From positions 1-64,000 of the forward strand of contig CALNHX010007744.1 in assembly GCA_940337035.1 (NCBI GenBank): DNA of 64,000 nucleotides, read 5' to 3'. The stretch comes from Agriotes lineatus. Its lineage: Eukaryota > Arthropoda > Insecta > Coleoptera > Elateridae. The translations under genes were made by a program, and so were the position numbers. This document shows, in pieces, positions 1 to 13,200 of the stretch (its first letter is position 1; every line of letters begins with the position of its first letter). Below the pieces are notes generated by a model. The model searched no databases and was not told the origin of the DNA. It was given only the letters and a program-made list of their open reading frames with translations.

Positions 1-1640
1 GTGAAGAACGTCGAAATCGTCATTTAATGCAGTGAAGTAATCCATTGTTTTACGATGTTTTGTAGATGGCGGGAGGACAGATAAACGTCAACCGACGTCA
101 CCATACCTAAAGAGTTGGTTAGAATGTTGTAATTTCACGATTTAAAAAAACATAATGTAGGTACTACCCCTCGGCACTGAAGTTCCTTTTTATCCGTCAT
201 GTGGTAAATCCACATTCGTAATAAAAAGTTAAACTTCGGTGCCTTGCTTGCATAAATGTAGTGTGTAAATGTAAATCGTTTATCCAAATTCGTGCATTGT
301 TAATGCCCATTTACGATGTCACTATTATTATTTCTTATGAAACCGCTTAAAATTCGATGAAAAATGTAAAATCATTTAAGTAAAAGGGAGTCAGGTGACA
401 CTGTTGGCGAAAAGGTAAATTAGAAAAACTATACAAATGGTTTATCAAATTAAGGGAAAAGGATATAGCTGTTTGTATGCTACACTCCAGGAAAACGCAA
501 AAATTTTGCAGTAGAGAATTGATCTAAAGGTTGGTTAAACAAATGCAACAAATGTTATGGTAGATACTGTCGTTCCAGCCTAAATTAGTTGAGACTGAGG
601 ACACATCTTTACATCTAAGTATTTATTCAGTAGGTTGAGAGCTAAGGGAAACGAAAGTGTCACTGAATATTCCACTTTGCTTTGAAAGAAAAAATATTAC
701 AAATTAAATTAAGCAAGTAGCAGCAATAATCGAAAATATCTTGAGCATTGTAAGGTTTCAATTACTATTACCAGTTTTGCGATGTATTCATGTTGATAAA
801 AATTAAAAATTATGCATATTTCAATTAGCCTAGTATAAATCTCAAAAAAGCGAACAATTCCGAAATAGGAATGGGCCTTGCCAAAATTATAGTTGACTAA
901 ATCGTGACTAATGAGCATCCAGAATGCCGTGGTGCTGAAAAATTAGGTATGTAGTTTTAAGTATAGTTGTTTGGTTTACATTTATTTACTTGTATTTATT
1001 GTTGGTAATTAAGTGCAAAAAGCTTTGAAAATTGCGTGGTATTTCAATTTCATGGTCTACTAGATATGCATTAAATAATCTGCAATAACCACATTCTGCA
1101 TACCCTATTAACGCTCACTATGATAAACTGGAAAGTTCAAAACGTATGACCTTGATAAGTGTCAAAACCAATTATGTACGACTTGTAATTTAAAAAAAAA
1201 TAGGTATATAACAATTTAACAAATGCAAACGATATGTCATTTCTGACTATATTAATCCACGTCAAAAAAGTGCGTTGAGAATCCTTACTTTTATTGTTTG
1301 ATATTGTGAAAAACACTTGATTTCTGTTTTGCATATAATATAATGATCTAGACACGCTGATCTCATAATGTAGGAACTATTTTCTTCTACTTTTTGATAT
1401 AGCTATAATAACGAAGATTCCCATTTAATAAAATCGAAAATGGAATCAGGATTGTTGGAAACATTCCCGCTACTCGTCCATTTAAAAGTAAAAAAGGAAT
1501 GAAAATATTACCTACAAGATTCAGAAAGACAGGCGAGATAACAGGGGATGAAACACATATAAACGAAGACAACATATTAGGTACAACATTGTGCATAAAT
1601 CTTCAAATTCCAAATCATGGTAGCCGTTCCGGGAAAAACT
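1..1640. other. AT-rich non-coding stretch, probably CBF-beta intron 1
   Basis: No recognisable coding sequence, RNA gene or terminal repeat is visible. It lies directly downstream of the minus-strand CBF-beta first exon, whose splice donor is at 1707-1708, so it is most simply the start of a long first intron running off the left edge. The expected second exon was looked for by eye on the minus strand and not seen. Confidence 0.5.
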
Positions 1641-1708
1641 AAAAAACACTTCCACAGAACTATCCGGCACCCGATTTCCCGGTACCACCTAGGCCACGGA
1701 GCACCTAC

Positions 1709-1884
1709 CTCACTCTCCCTGCTGAGCCTCCGGAAGAGCTCGTCGGACTCGAACTTGGCCTTCTGGTCGGGCACCACTCGCGGCATCTTGAAGATGAACC
1801 GGGGCTTGGGCTGCTCGTAGAGCCGATGGAGTCGAAGGGTAACATGCCTGCCAGAGCCGACGCGGGATCGTTCATGGATTGCAT
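1709..1884 (-). CDS. CBFB: First coding exon of core-binding factor beta (Brother/Big brother)
   Basis: CBF-beta is the non-DNA-binding partner of Runx transcription factors: it binds the Runt domain and raises its affinity for DNA in the nucleus. The minus strand from 1786 to 1709 encodes 26 residues beginning MPRVVPDQKAKFESDELF, the highly conserved start of the family. The exon ends after SRESE at a GTAGGT donor (1708-1703), matching the known exon 1 boundary in vertebrate CBFB. Upstream lies LYEQPKPRFIFK in the same frame, an insect-type extension. Further upstream an ATG at 1884 opens MQSMNDPASALAGMLPFDSIG, but this is one frame off and the two parts meet at about 1822, as if one base were missing. 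Translation could still start at 1786. Later exons lie outside the window. Family identity is firm; the gene's integrity is uncertain. Confidence 0.88.
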
Positions 1885-2165
1885 AACACCAGCTTTCGGC
1901 ACCTCTCAAGCACTCTCGCGTTCTCAAGATCGGGCAACCGGAAGCGGGCGCGACGTGCCTCACGCTCTTGCTCTTACCCCAGCAGTCGGAGCAATACTGG
2001 CTCTTGGGATTCGGACCTGGGGCTTTCCGGCGGGCCCACGGGGAGGGGCCTGCGCCGCAGCCAATCGCCCGCGCCGAGAGGTCCGCGTCCTATCAAAGCA
2101 TCCGCGCATGGGGCGGAGGCGCACCTATGGAGTGAAGAGGTAGGTTTGAGGAGATTTGCGCGATA
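1885..2165 (-). promoter_or_regulatory. GC-rich, CpG-dense 5' region of the CBF-beta gene
   Basis: The block from about 1640 to 2165 is strikingly GC-rich and full of CpG against an AT-rich background, and the CBF-beta first exon sits in its left half. The part upstream of the ATG at 1884 is therefore likely to be 5' untranslated sequence and core promoter. No TATA box was recognised. Reading frames open on both strands here are side effects of the base composition. Confidence 0.5.
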
Positions 2166-3440
2166 ATCCTTTGTGCTTGTTGGGGCGCAGCTGCTGGATT
2201 TTGGGATGAATATGGGTACGATTACCGGTTTAAAAAAGCGTGATGTTGCGATTTTGCCTTGGGTTCTTTGTGAGATGATATCGATTTTTTTTATTGTGAT
2301 TTTGAATGAAGTAGCAGTGAAAAATGTTACGAGCACCAGAACGCACCCAATAGTATAGTGGAGTATTAAACCTATACTCTACTAATTATGCATCGTATCA
2401 GAAATAACTGACATATTTTCATTTGTTAAAAGAATCGTTCTCTGGGTTTTTATTTAGGTAATTATCATTTCCGCGACACTGGTTCTCCATCTATTTCTGT
2501 GTACCTATCTATTGCATTGCATGTTATTTATTATTTGTAATACTTAATAAACAAGGTTGCCCTTGATCGGTTTGGTCGGTTTTGTCTTTCGATCGTTCAC
2601 TCAATGATCGTCTGTAAGAGTTTTTCATGTGTCTAATTCTTTATATCTTTTTCATTATTGTCCTTTTCTGTTCACGTTCTAATATTTTTTCTTTTGATAA
2701 TCTTTATTAATTTAACCTGGTAGGTAACGTTCGCTATGCTTCCGACCTTTTCTTTGGTTGACGATCCGCAGCCAATTCCAGATTAATGTTTTCAGTGGAC
2801 GGTTCCTTTTCTCTATAGCTATTGCGTTGAGCATTAGTGGATTTTCCGACGCATTGTGAATTGAGAAAGTTATCAGTTATTCAAACAATGGAATAGTTTT
2901 TCTTCATTAAACTGTTGTCAGTCAATCATAGGTCGTGGTTTCCATTATTCTTCAGTAAATCATGAAGGTTAAACCGTAGGGACACCCGAGTGTATATAAG
3001 CCTTTGAATGAACTTTAAAAAACCGCCCCCCCCCCTTTGAAAGTCAGTGAAAGTAATTTAAGAAGTAATCACTGTTCTATGATTATAATAGGTATGTACA
3101 TACCTACCTACAGAGGCGTAGTTAGAGATCAGCGGGCGTGTATCATAAATTGCCAAGTGAGCCCCCCACCCCATCCCGTCAGGGTATTATCAAATAAACG
3201 TATGCAGATACGAACTAAATTTTTATTAAGAAAAAACGAAATATAATTAGAAAATACTAAGAAAAATAAATCAAAAAAGTATTATTTAATTACTAATATT
3301 TTTACTAACGAATATATTACGTAAAAAGAAGTGTAAATCATAGTTTACAGTTTACATATATCCACATAAGTAAGGAACACGCAAATGTTAAATAAGAAGA
3401 AACAAGATTAAAATAAATAAAAATTATTTACAAAGTTACC
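2166..3440. other. Stretch with no recognisable gene
   Basis: AT-rich sequence with a C homopolymer near 3025-3035. No coding similarity, terminal repeat or RNA gene was seen. Confidence 0.5.
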
Positions 3441-3454
3441 TACCTAGGTACTCT

Positions 3455-4555
3455 CCGTATATCCATATTTGGATATGATTTTAATTTTTTAAGCTCTTCC
3501 TTTTCGCTAGACAATATGGCTAAATCCGATAAACGTTCTTGTGTCATCGTACCTACTCAGTAGTTTTTGACAAGTTTTAATTTTGAAAAGCTTTTTTTCT
3601 GCTGTTTCTACCTTAACAGGAATTGTCAAAAACAGCATAGGTACAAGCATTTATTACCTTGGAAAAGTTTTAAGCCATACCTACTATTAAATTGTATTAA
3701 TGTTAATTCTGTTAATTCTTTAATTGTATGAATCTGTTCAATTTCTGATTTTAGACATGTTTTTAGCGAAATTAATTGATCATAAAAACTATCAGTTAAA
3801 TCATCCTTGTAGGTATTTGTTTACAAATTATAATGATTTCATTTTAATTACGTCCGTAAACAGTGATAGACTATTAATTTATCTGGTTGCAAAATTCCAA
3901 AGACGGTATTGACGAGATGTAAACTATTAAACCTTTTTGTACTCTGTGAAATTAAAGTGTCCAAACAGTGATACTATGCATTTACTTTGAAGTAAGACTT
4001 TGGATCTGAAATTCTTTCAGATAGAGCCAGTTCATCGAAAAATCGTTTAGTTCTCCTATAAGTATCTTTTGTTTTCAAAAACTGATTTTACACTCCACTT
4101 TTCAGTCAAAACTACGGAATTCTTTTGCAAATAGCAAATCCCTCTTCAGTCGTTAAATTTATTAAATTACTAGTAATATTTTTTAACAAGATTCTAGCCT
4201 GCTGTAAATCAGTATTAGTTCTTTGCAATGCATTATATACTGCTCCACAAATGAACTGGACCATTTGCATACCTATATTGGTGCAATTTTTAAAAATATT
4301 TTCCAAAAGGAAAGTTATAGCGGTTTTAGTAGGTAACCTTTCAGGATTGTATCGCTATAAAAAGCATTTCTTTCCGTAATTTGGTTTAAATAAAACTATG
4401 TCCATTAATAAAATATTATCATTTGAAAATTTTGAATTTTGCCAAAATGTTGATAGCACAAAGTATGCAAAATCGTTGCTAAACATTTTTAACGTTCTGA
4501 GGAGACCCAAAGAACTGCTAATTTTTTTTTTGTTCTTTCTCTTATTTTTGTGAAA
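3455..4555 (-). pseudogene. Decayed hAT-superfamily transposase, C-terminal part
   Basis: hAT transposases cut and paste DNA and end in a dimerisation domain. On the minus strand near 3600-3480 one frame reads SFSKLKLVKNY, then a stop, then MTQERLSDLAILSSEKEEL, which is the classic pattern of the hAT C-terminal dimerisation region. Upstream, at 4306-4112, a helical stretch contains VQFICGAVYNALQRTNTDLQ, and further upstream a segment runs toward 4555. Stops and frame changes are scattered through, so it cannot encode a working enzyme. Its 5' side ends where a separate repeat begins at 4571. The superfamily call rests on the C-terminal motif; the subgroup (ZMYM1-like) is a guess. Confidence 0.6.
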
Positions 4556-4570
4556 CATATTACCAGTTTT

Positions 4571-5247
4571 TACTTCCTTTTACGATAAAGGAAGTATTGG
4601 ATTCACCCCAAAAATTCGAAATTGAGTTTTCAACAGATCTTCACGTTTCAGAGTCCCCTGATCCCAAAAAACATATTTTTTTTCATTGGTCTGTCTGTGT
4701 GTGTGTCTGTGTGTGTGTGTGTCTGTCTGTGAACAGAATATTTCAAAAACGACAAGAGGTATGGCGTTGAAACTTCATATATAAGTTTTGTGTACTATGT
4801 AGATGAGACAGCAAGCTTTTGAAGAAAATCGCATAACCGGAAGTAGCTGTTTACTCTTGTGATTTTTCGGTTTTTTTCGATTTTTTCAAAAACGGCTCTA
4901 ACGATTTTTTTTAAACTTTATATTTTGATTAAATTTTTAATGTGTATTGATGTGAGATATGTGATTTTCCAGTTGAATACTTCTAAACTGGGTTTCTTTT
5001 GTTTTTTTTTCTATTTTTTTTATTAACTCCTATTTTAAATAAAACACCCGGTATATTATTACATTTTCGAATTCACCTTAAAATTCTAGAGAAAATTTGT
5101 CTCTTCAACTAACGCTCTATTTTGTACCGTTTTTGTAGAATTTGTAATTTTTGAAAATTTTTGACAAATTTTTAAAAATTAAAAATGAAATTTTTGACTA
5201 ATTATAAGATCACTGTAAAAGGAAGTTGTGTGAGTATATCACACCAG
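4571..5247 (+). repeat. Interspersed repeat family R1, copy 1
   Basis: It starts TTACTTCCTTTTACGATAAA and ends near GTGTGAGTATATCACACCAG. Two further copies lie on the minus strand at 39944-40390 and 59254-59907, sharing the start, an internal (TG)n or (GA/CA)n tract, and the phrase AAAGGAAGTTGTGTGAG at the end. It has no coding capacity. Class unknown; it abuts the hAT pseudogene and may have inserted into it. Confidence 0.7.
4695..4732. repeat. (TG)n-type microsatellite within R1
   Basis: An alternating TG run broken by TCTG units. Copies 2 and 3 of the same repeat have the complementary CA/GACA tract at the same place, so the microsatellite belongs to the element. Confidence 0.8.
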
Positions 5248-5249
5248 AT

Positions 5250-6455
5250 TTTTTTAATAATTTTATAATTTTTTAATTTTATTAATATGATTTTGTTAAT
5301 TATTCAGTTGATATTTGAGGATAGTGCTATTAAATGTGCTTAATATGATTACCTATACTATAAAACAAAAACTTTTACATAGGTATATTTCTTATGACGT
5401 AATGCAACTAATACAATTTTTATGCGTGGTCGAGTTCATTTGTGGAGCAGTATATAGGTATATGGGCCTAATTATTTTAAACACATCAGTAAACAAACAT
5501 ATATTAATTAGCAAAAGAAATTCGTAACGTTCAAGTATTTTTATTATATTTTGACAACTGTGCCGTCATCTTTGATCTTAGTTATCAAAATATTTATATT
5601 TTTAATAAAACAAGCAATACGATCACAATGAACTATTTTTTACTATTTATCTAAATGTGTTTTATTTGCAGTAAGAAGTATGCACTGCACATTAAGAAAG
5701 GGTTAGCTTTAATTGCAAGCAAGACAAAAGACTGCGTCGGTGTCGAACGCATTCTATTCGTGATGGAGGGGGGGGGGGGGGAGTCAAACACCTTCCGCCT
5801 ATATAAATCTAATTCTTAAATGTGCCCTGCGCAAAAGTTCCCAAATTAAATTTATATCATAATTTTTTTGAGAGGTTGAGTGCTGATGGGCCCTCCGGCT
5901 CGTGGGCCCTGTATCATTGATACGGCAGATATAGCAGTAGCTACGTCCCCTGCCTACCTACCTATTTAATACAGTAATGAGTGCAACAGTAACCACAAAA
6001 CAAATGAAGGGAGTCGTTAAGAAAAATAAAGCATAGAATTAAGTATATGTCTAACAAAATAATTTTGGTTCATACTACAATGGCGCCTGCTGCTTAGGGG
6101 CGCTAGCCTCTTAGCCGTCAACAGCCTATATGGCATTAGAAATTAAGTAACTATTCTATAATTGAAAATATGTTTCATCATCTATCCTAGATAGCGATGC
6201 GATACCGCTTAAATCTTAAAACATATACTTATAACAAGATCCAAGAAGTAGTCAACATAACATAAGTTGTATGTCAACACACTCGCTGGTATTAATGCTC
6301 CGAGCCGCTGTCAGCTGTTGAGGGCGATTCGAAATAAGGCCAAATGCATATGGCAATTACGGGCAAAAACTGATGCTTCAGATAGAGCTATCACAGTTTC
6401 AATATGAGGCAAAGGCTAAACAACGTTGTAGCCCAACAAGCAGTTGAACACGCAG
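5250..6455. other. Non-coding stretch with a G homopolymer
   Basis: No gene recognised. A run of about 14 G lies near 5768-5781. A stretch at 5428-5453 repeats in inverse orientation about 25 bases of the hAT pseudogene at 4232-4257. A GC-richer part at 5880-5960 looks repeat-derived but was not classified. Confidence 0.4.
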
Positions 6456-6464
6456 GGTTGCGTT

Positions 6465-7263
6465 TAGTGATGGGCCTATCCTGAAGGAATAATCGGAAAG
6501 TTTCAGATGTTCAAAAAATCGGAAGGTTCCGATTATTTCGGAACTTTTCGGAATTCGATTATTTTACTGTTCGGTGCACACAAATTTGGAACTTTCGGAA
6601 TTCGAATATTTTACTGTTCGGTGCACAAAATTCGGAACTTTCGGAATTCGATTATTTTACTATTCGGTATACAAAATGAGGAAACGAAATGCCAATTTGA
6701 ACTGAATGAATACGGAATTTGTGTTGACTCACTTGACTGCTATATGCTGGTTGGCGAATGCGAATGCGCCGTGTGCGCACGTGTATGATAGGTGAATGGC
6801 ACTAATGGCAGTGGTATTTCATAGATTAATTATAGATAGTACAACTTACAGACTTCAAATTCATGTATTGTTTTATACTACCTATCTATTATGTACTTTA
6901 TGTGCCATTAATCTTTAAAATATCACTACCATTTTCCGAAAGTCTATTAAGGTAACTACTGTATTATTGAAAAAATATTTTATTTCCTCTTATATGCCAC
7001 TGTGCGACTCAAACTCATAAATGGTTTTACTGGCCGTCCTACTAACTCAAACAATAGATGCCAACGCAGATAAAGGGCTTACGGCGCGACGGCGAGTGTC
7101 GCAAATTTGCACGCACTTCATCTTCCTTCCGCTTGTTGTTTCGCTCGTTTTCCTCTTGCTTGCATTTACGGAATGTAAAATAATCGGATGATATTCCGAT
7201 TTTATAAACATTCAGAAATGGAACATTCCGATTATTGAAATCATCCGATTATGCCCATCACTA
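6465..7263. mobile_element. hAT-type foldback/MITE element with 8-bp target duplication
   Basis: The element begins TAGTGATGGGC and ends with its reverse complement GCCCATCACTA. It is flanked by GTTGCGTT (6457-6464) and GTTGCGTC (7264-7271), an 8-bp duplication with one mismatch, as hAT transposition leaves. Inside, at about 6537-6677, a unit of roughly 46 bp with TTCGGAATTCG and TTTTACTGTTCGGT is repeated three times. There is no transposase frame, so it is non-autonomous. The elements at 15.2 kb share the same terminal 11 bases. Confidence 0.8.
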
Positions 7264-7271
7264 GTTGCGTC

Positions 7272-10200
7272 TTATTTATAAACACTATGCTCCCGAAATG
7301 TAATACCATCTGAGCCTAAAAGTAACCAATGCGGCTATAAAACAAATGTGCAATCTTTTATATTGAAAATGAATGCGAACGGGCGAGAAACGTTCTTGCA
7401 TTCTTGCGGGGCCGTGTTTAGGCATAATATCGATTGCAGTTGGAGCCTGTTCATTTATTTTGGACTATTTCGGTTGTTTCATACAGTTTTCCTTTAAAAA
7501 ATAGGGGACCATATCAGAGTTAAGTTTTCTCAACATTAAATTTAAAAGCCTACCATTAGCTGAAAAGGTTAGAATAAAATAACTTCGATCAAATTTCAAC
7601 CTGCCAAATAGAGTTCAAACTCGCAATTTTACAAGACATTTATCTGTGGACATTTACTACAAAAACAAATGGATTTGTGGATTTGATGCGTGCTCTATTT
7701 TCCTCAATTACTAAATAAATGATCGTGTTGCGATTTTAATACTTATGTACTACCTTCCTAATAGTCCTAATAGTTGTACCGTTTTCTAAGCAAGATATAA
7801 TGCCAGTTTTTTGTAAACTAAAACTCAGTTGCCAGTTAAAAGTTCATATTCACACAGCTAAAAAGTCCCTGTCCGAGTTTTTTTTTTGTAGAGTACATTT
7901 TGTGTTGAGTTTAAATACGCTTTATTCTGTGCATATGATGTTTCCTTTTGGATTATTAAAATTAAAAATCGTTGCTATATTTGAATTAAAACTCGGCGGA
8001 ATGTAGGCCATTACTATTTTTTGCTTAGTAGTAATGGTTAAAAATTAAGAGTCCCTAAATACAACTATCGCGAGCATATGAAATTTACAATAGACACAAA
8101 ACGTGTTTATTCGACCTCTATAAATAAGCGAAAATATTGTAAGATATACTCACCGAAAAGCACCACCTTATAGTACATAATTACACAAGTTTGTGAATAC
8201 AGGAACATTTAAAAATTTGTACCTTTCGTGCTAATAATGCTACAAATTTTTTTAATTAATTCAAATAAGTCTAAATCAGCCATAATAGCGTTTCTATAGA
8301 TATTATAGACAAATCTGTTAATAGTATATAATGGGACAAGTGGTTGAAATACAATTTCAACGTTGAGAGTGGTAACTTGAGACGTTGAAATTTTATCAGC
8401 CACGAGTTACATATACTATTTTTTCTCCGAATTTTCACTTATTTTAACAAGTTAATGCACTTTAGAAAAAATAAACATAAAGTGACATTTCTCTTGTCAC
8501 CAATTGTATGTCAAACAGTTTGAAATCCCGGTAGTCCGAGCATTTCAATCTCTAGTGGTTGTATTATTTTTGGGCGAAGTACCTTAAAAATTAAAATAGA
8601 GCTTATTAATACGGTTTAGAAGAAAACAAAGTTGTTGTTTTTTTTCTTATAATGTTTTTTCTACAATTTTATATTTACATTTATATATGACTATTCAATT
8701 CACCTGTCATCTGTCAAAAAGTGACCAATGGAAATCCAGAATTTTGACGTTTCTTGACCTATCAAAAAAATATCAGTGGATATATCTTCCTAGAAGGTAT
8801 TGTTCTGTTGCTATAGAAATTGCGTAGTTTGTTGCTAGATTTACTGAAAACTAATTTGAAAAAGTAGTTTGGTTCATTGAATAGTCCCTCGAATGCCATT
8901 CTTAGTCAAAGTTGTGCTTGGGATCAGGACTCGTGCTAGCGCACTCGTCCTAATCGTACCAAAGCGCAATGGACATTCGTGATACCACCGCAAAAATAGT
9001 CGACATAACTTTGACTACTCATGGTATTATATGTGATTATTAATTTTTAATAATTTTGGTTTATATATTGAGATGGTATTAGGTTCACAACTTGGCTCTC
9101 TTTGCAGTGCAGGATAATTCAGCGATTCAATAAGCACAGAGTTGGGATTTTTTATGCAATTGCAATGTTAAACTAAAGTAAAATATTAAATGCATTGACA
9201 CTGAGATGCAAGAAACAGTAAAGTAGTCGACAAAGGAACGCAAAGGCGAAGCTTATTTTCACAGGTTGCAAAATTGACTTTTAAATAAATTAAAATAATA
9301 AAAGAATAGGTTTGTGTATAGTGTAAAGCCAAACCGAAGAAAATTAATAGACGCTAAAGGTTTGTTATGTGCATTTTAAAAGGAGCGTAGTTTTCAATAA
9401 AGCCAAACATAGTGAAAATTGTGAGGAATCTGAAAGGTGAATTAAGCAATATGAAGGATAACAGAACATTGCAAAGAGCAATTCGAGAAGCAGGCAACAG
9501 GAAAGGAAGCAAACGAAGGAAAATGGTGGAACTCTAATATGCCAGTGCGTTAATAATTAATAAAAATAGTGCAAAGCAGAGCAGTGACCAAATAATAGAA
9601 AAAAACGTTTGTGTGTGTGTGACGCAATAGAACAATTTTAGTTAGAAGAAAAAGACAATAATCTAAATTTTAAGAAAAATTTTAATTCTAATTTATGTAC
9701 TCAAATTTATTTTCTTTTATGTCCATTAATTGACAAACCTAATTTCCATTAACATAAGTATAACACCGTATCCTAGCAACTTGATGCTATTTTGTTAAAA
9801 AACAGAAGAGAACAACTGAATTAAAATTATTACATGTTTGTCAGATTTGTGCTCCACATTAAAATGCAATTTTACAATAAAAAAGAGCATTTTACCAGTT
9901 TAAAAGTGTTGCGTTTTATTGCCAAAGTGCCCAAGTGCCTGTACAAGTGTTTGCAGCAGTTTCTGCAGCACAAAAAATAAAAAACCTCCAATCTATCTGC
10001 TACGAGTGAACGGCAGGCGAGAAGCTCAAAATTCCGAAGAAGATCTACGAGCAAATAAGGCAGTAAAAACTAGAGCACAGCAGCCCAGGGCATAGTACGA
10101 GTCTGCAAGAACGTATCAACCACTTTTTGCAACCAGACGAGCATCTCCAGCCGAGGAAAATCAACGGGTTCATCTCAGAGCAGCTTCGGTCCAGGTCGAC

Positions 10201-13200
10201 CGGATTTATACAAGGTAGGCGTGCTTGCGATTTATGTGTTAAAGTTTGGGGAAAAGCAGCAAAATACGAGATAAAACCTTGCCGAAGAGGATTAGCTAGT
10301 TTCCAAGGCTCCAGCTACGCTGTAATTTGCGTAATAAGCAAGGCGTCATCAAATTTTGCAAATTGGCGAAACTCCCAAGCGACCAGAAACAAATGCACGT
10401 TTTGGCGTCTGTCCTACGTCACGAAATAAGCAATTCCCGGTTTTTCTACGTCATTACTGAAACAAAACAGTGCTAATTGTTGCCAAGCGCAAACATTTGA
10501 ATATTTACCTGATGTTTTCTCATATTTTCACGAGTTTAAACTTTCAAGAATCGCTATTCTATTTGCACTGGGCGAACATTTTGTGTAATTTGACAGATTG
10601 TGAAGATTTTAACTAAATCTCGTACTTGAACAACTCATTTAGAATAGCTGGCTATAGTAAAATTCAGATCAAACTTTAAAAATATAGTCAACTTCGGAAC
10701 CTAACCTGAGAAAGAGCTTAATGTTTTCCCATTGAGCTAGCGTAACAAATAAATTTCAATTGGATAAAATAGAAAGAGGGGCATGCAACCATTTATTTGA
10801 GTAATTGAGGGTTACATTTCAATTTTAACCAGCCTAAATTTACCCACAGATAAACTTTGAGCAGGGCATAATATTAACTTATTAAACATTACATTTATAC
10901 TGTCCCATTCAAAATAACAATCAAGTGTCATTACAATATATATAAATAAATAAATTAATTAATTGATAAACACCATTTGACATTAATATTAAACCCATTA
11001 ATTTCTCACACTGTGCTGCAAGCTTACCTTGAAAAACAGTTAATTCGAATACACACCTAATGTAAAATCTACACATTACCCTTTTTCTGTGACTTCAAAA
11101 ATATATAAGAAGCATAAATAGCGTTTAAAACGTATGTCTTTTGTCTTATATTACAGTGAAATTCAGAAAGATTATATTTAGATCACAGGTAGTAGACTTC
11201 AGACATAATTATACCTAACCTTTAATGTAAGGAATTCTCTAAATAGCACATTATTCAAACCAACACATTCTTGACCTATGTAATCCGACGTTTCTACTCT
11301 TCGAAGAAGTCTCTAACGTTTAAAATATTCGGAAAATTTGATTTTATGGAGAATAAGTTAGCCGCTTTTCGAGAAACCATCTTGTTGTTTGGCTTTTCCT
11401 TTGACATTTCTAAATTTAAGGTGTGCAGAAGAATTTTGCAGAAAAGCACCGCTTTACACAAGTCGGAGTCATTACTGAAATGCGTTTGGACAATTTAGGA
11501 ATAGCTGTCGCTTTATGTCGTTTTCATTATAATATTCTTTTGGTGTGAATATATGTGCTAAAAATTTCAAAAACAGTGGATTTCAATTTGCTATAGCTGT
11601 TTATACAATGTTTCCATGCTTCCAAAAACATAAAACATGCACTAACATATGTTATATGAAATTAATCACCATAAACAAGAGCTTTATGAGTGTAGGTATA
11701 TTGGTATATTACATTAAATGATAGCTATTCATGTACAATAAAACATAAATATACCAAAGTGCATTTGCTGAGCTATAGCTTAATAAATTCCCTAAACAGA
11801 TAGTTTACATTCGTCTTTGCTAAAATACTTATATCTGTTAACTATGCAAATATGCGAGTCTATGTCACTACAAATGCATTCAGACACAAAACATTCTCTC
11901 CATTCTAACATATCTGCAAACTCTTTTCAAAAGACAAGACGGACAAACTATACAACATCTATGAGCTACCTACTTAAAAACGGATGCGGTAGACCATGAA
12001 AGCATTAAAACAACATTCCGTCAGATGAAACGATGAAACAAAAGATCGCCAAGCCTGAATGTGTTCGAGTAGTTTGTCGTTTTCCGCTTGCGTACGCGGC
12101 ATTTAAATAGATGACATATTTTCACACCGTCCACTAACTTGATGTAAAATACAGCTGGTAAATAATTTAGTATGTAAAAGGTCCTCCACTAAAAATGTCA
12201 GCAATTTTGGCTAAATATAAAAAATAAGCCCCTGTATTTGCCGTTCTATTTCGTTTTTAAAAATTATTGCTACCTTTAATATCTGGTTTTAACTTTAACT
12301 ATTATTTATAGAATACTATTAAGAACGTATTTCTAATTTCTAGGAGCACAAGTAATATTTGTACGCTTCCTCAACATTACAGTTGTTCTTAGAATTCAAA
12401 CTTGAATTTACTTCTGTATACATTTTCCTCTTAATAACGTTTCCTGTTAATATTTCATAATATGCTTGGTTTTTGTGGTGTAATGACTGACTCGCCGAAA
12501 ACTGGGTAACTTTAAAGAAATATTACCGAATACGCATTTCGGGAGCTATGTTTATAGGATTTTTTCTTATTTTGATGTAAGATATCCACTATTAAAATGT
12601 TCTTTACACTTTCGATGACACTCTCTATACTTATAGTCAAAATCTACAATTTATACAGAGTCACTCGCCGAAAAGAGAGTAATTTTCATTTAGAAAAACA
12701 GGTGAGTGGTGACATGACAACCCAGTGCAGTACTCACACATTAAGAAGTAATTCAAGTCCGCTTTTTCGCATCTACAATAAATTATTGCCACATCTGACT
12801 TACAGCTGCAGGATACTATAGTTCATTGAAATTCAAGATACAGCAAAATCTGCAACTCAAGTGACAAATATCAGCAGTCAGTTGATTACTTATTTGATTT
12901 TATTAATATGTAGATCATGGGATGTACGTAGTATAATATAGAGGTTAGAGTTTTTGTCAAATTTATAAAGCTTGAAATTGGAAAATTGTACGATGTCTAC
13001 CTAAATGAAATCTGCTGAATGTGATTTGAGAATAAATTTACCCACTAAAGAATGTTGCAAATGGCTTCCTTAGGCAAAAATTCATATTAAAAACATGACA
13101 CATTGATTTTGACAATCATAAAGACAGTAGCAAAGCCATATCTCTCTGATCTAAATTTTAATAAAATCATATTACATATACTAATAGTAATCAACTTCCT

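Noticed and set aside
1617..2166. Open plus-strand frames across the GC-rich block
   Set aside because: They overlap the CBF-beta exon on the opposite strand and have no family resemblance; high GC content removes stop codons.
10127..10429. 100-codon gene at 10.1 kb
   Set aside because: No recognisable domain; the frame crosses a good splice-donor-like site, so at most part of it could be an untranslated exon.
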